Both the position numbers and the translations under genes were made by a program. From Ilumatobacteraceae bacterium (GTDB lineage: Bacteria > Actinomycetota > Acidimicrobiia > Acidimicrobiales > Ilumatobacteraceae), in contig JAEMRY010000068.1 in NCBI GenBank assembly GCA_016463105.1, positions 1 through 6,329 of the forward strand: DNA of 6,329 nt. Reading direction: 5' to 3'. Of this stretch, positions 5,693 through 6,329 are shown piece after piece; position 1 is the first letter of the stretch, and every line of letters starts with the position of its first letter. The notes under the pieces are model-generated. The model was not told the origin of the DNA. It saw only the letters and a list, made by a program, of their open reading frames with translations, and searched no databases.

Positions 5693-6329
5693 ATGAGTCA
5701 AGTAAGCCCCCTCGCTGGCATTGCGCCGGCAGCAAAAGACACGCTGATCACGATCACTCCAATTGCGCACTCGCGTTTGATTGAGTTGCGGGATGCAGAA
5801 ACTGAACGAGAGAAACTTGGTTTGCGCCTTGAGATTTTGTCCGGGCCTGGTGAAGATTTTCGTTACGACTTAGTGTTTGACGAATTTGTGAAAGCCGCAT
5901 TCACCGACGAAGTTCGCACGATTGATGGACTGAAAATAATCATCGGTGCAAAAGATTTAGATTTGTTGCGTGGCGCCGAATTAGATCACGATGATGCAAA
6001 AGGTTTGCTGATCCGTAATCCAAATAAGCCTTTGAAAGCCCATGTTGATGGTCTTGTTTCGGATGATGAGATTTCGGCTCAGATTGAAACGATCGTGTTT
6101 AATGACGTCAACCCTGCACTAGCTGCGCACGGTGGTTTCGTTACTTTTTCTGGTCATGACAAAGACGGCACCGCATATTTCACGATGGGCGGCGGTTGCC
6201 ATGGTTGTTCAATGAGCAAACAGACAATGCTTGAAGGTGTGCAGACGATGCTTGTTGAACAGGTGCCTGCGATCACTCGTGTTCGTGACATCACCGACCA
6301 TTCGACTGGTGCCAACCCGTACTATTCGT
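5693..6329 (+). CDS. nfuA: NfuA-type iron-sulfur cluster carrier protein (3' end at window edge)
   Basis: A two-domain Fe-S carrier that receives clusters from the assembly machinery and hands them to apoproteins in the cytosol. The frame runs from ATG 5693 to the window edge without a stop (212 codons plus one base). The N-terminal A-type (IscA-like) domain spans about 18-113, beginning ITITPIAHSRLIELRDAE, and has no cysteines, as in other NfuA proteins, so it serves for target recognition. The C-terminal Nfu domain (about 127-212) has VNPALAAHGGFV and the cluster motif GGGCHGCSMSKQTM with Cys169 and Cys172, then VRDITDHSTGANPYYS. E. coli NfuA (191 residues) also ends shortly after its VRDLTEH segment in SYY, so probably only a few residues are missing here. 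The gene diverges from the thi operon; only a weak ribosome site precedes the ATG. No earlier in-frame ATG or GTG occurs close upstream. Confidence 0.93.
   Translation, partial: MSQVSPLAGIAPAAKDTLITITPIAHSRLIELRDAETEREKLGLRLEILSGPGEDFRYDLVFDEFVKAAFTDEVRTIDGLKIIIGAKDLDLLRGAELDHDDAKGLLIRNPNKPLKAHVDGLVSDDEISAQIETIVFNDVNPALAAHGGFVTFSGHDKDGTAYFTMGGGCHGCSMSKQTMLEGVQTMLVEQVPAITRVRDITDHSTGANPYYS

Noticed and set aside
5575..5784. 69-residue open frame on the + strand overlapping the riboswitch and the nfuA start
   Set aside because: It is antisense to the TPP aptamer and overlaps nfuA in another frame; the translation has no family resemblance, and the aptamer explains the sequence conservation.
1..6329. 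CRISPR arrays, insertion sequences, tRNA or rRNA genes
   Set aside because: No regularly spaced repeats, transposase motifs, terminal inverted repeats or tRNA-like conserved arms were seen on either strand.

Overview
The window looks like a piece of an actinobacterial chromosome of moderate GC (roughly mid-40s percent by eye, which is low for the phylum). The best taxonomic pointer is a mycothiol-dependent maleylpyruvate isomerase/DinB-like protein, since mycothiol is an actinobacterial thiol. An aquatic, low-GC lineage (for example an Acidimicrobiia-type freshwater group) would fit, but that is a guess from composition and gene content.

Layout. On the + strand at the left edge lies the C-terminal half of an iron-siderophore/heme/cobalamin-type ABC ATPase (1-357), followed 10 nt later by the mycothiol-dependent DinB-fold gene (368-1039). 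This pair converges on a five-gene - strand operon that reads from right to left: TPP riboswitch (about 5636-5545), thiN (thiamine pyrophosphokinase, 5541-4876), thiB (thiamine-binding lipoprotein, 4865-3756), thiP (thiamine permease, 3726-2158), thiQ (ATPase, 2157-1525) and a GNAT acetyltransferase (1521-1060). Gaps are 10, 29, 0 and 3 nt, so the block is almost certainly one transcript. Divergent from it on the + strand is an nfuA-type Fe-S carrier gene (5693 to the right edge), complete except perhaps for its last few residues.

How it works together. ThiB captures thiamine outside the membrane, ThiP with ThiQ imports it, and ThiN pyrophosphorylates it to TPP. TPP is in turn the ligand of the riboswitch at the head of the operon. 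In the ligand-bound fold the AGG of the thiN Shine-Dalgarno can pair in helix P4, so control is most simply translational. An extended -10 promoter sits immediately upstream of the aptamer. No thiamine biosynthesis gene is present here, so the unit is an uptake-and-activation (salvage) system.

The less expected points are the GNAT gene tacked onto the end of the thiamine operon, an in-frame AUG inside the aptamer that invites mis-annotation of the thiN start, an 18-bp perfect palindrome inside thiQ, and a triple 10-bp repeat at the thiN/thiB junction. I see no mobile elements, tRNA or rRNA genes, CRISPR arrays or clearly novel system. No gene-free stretch exceeds 300 bases.
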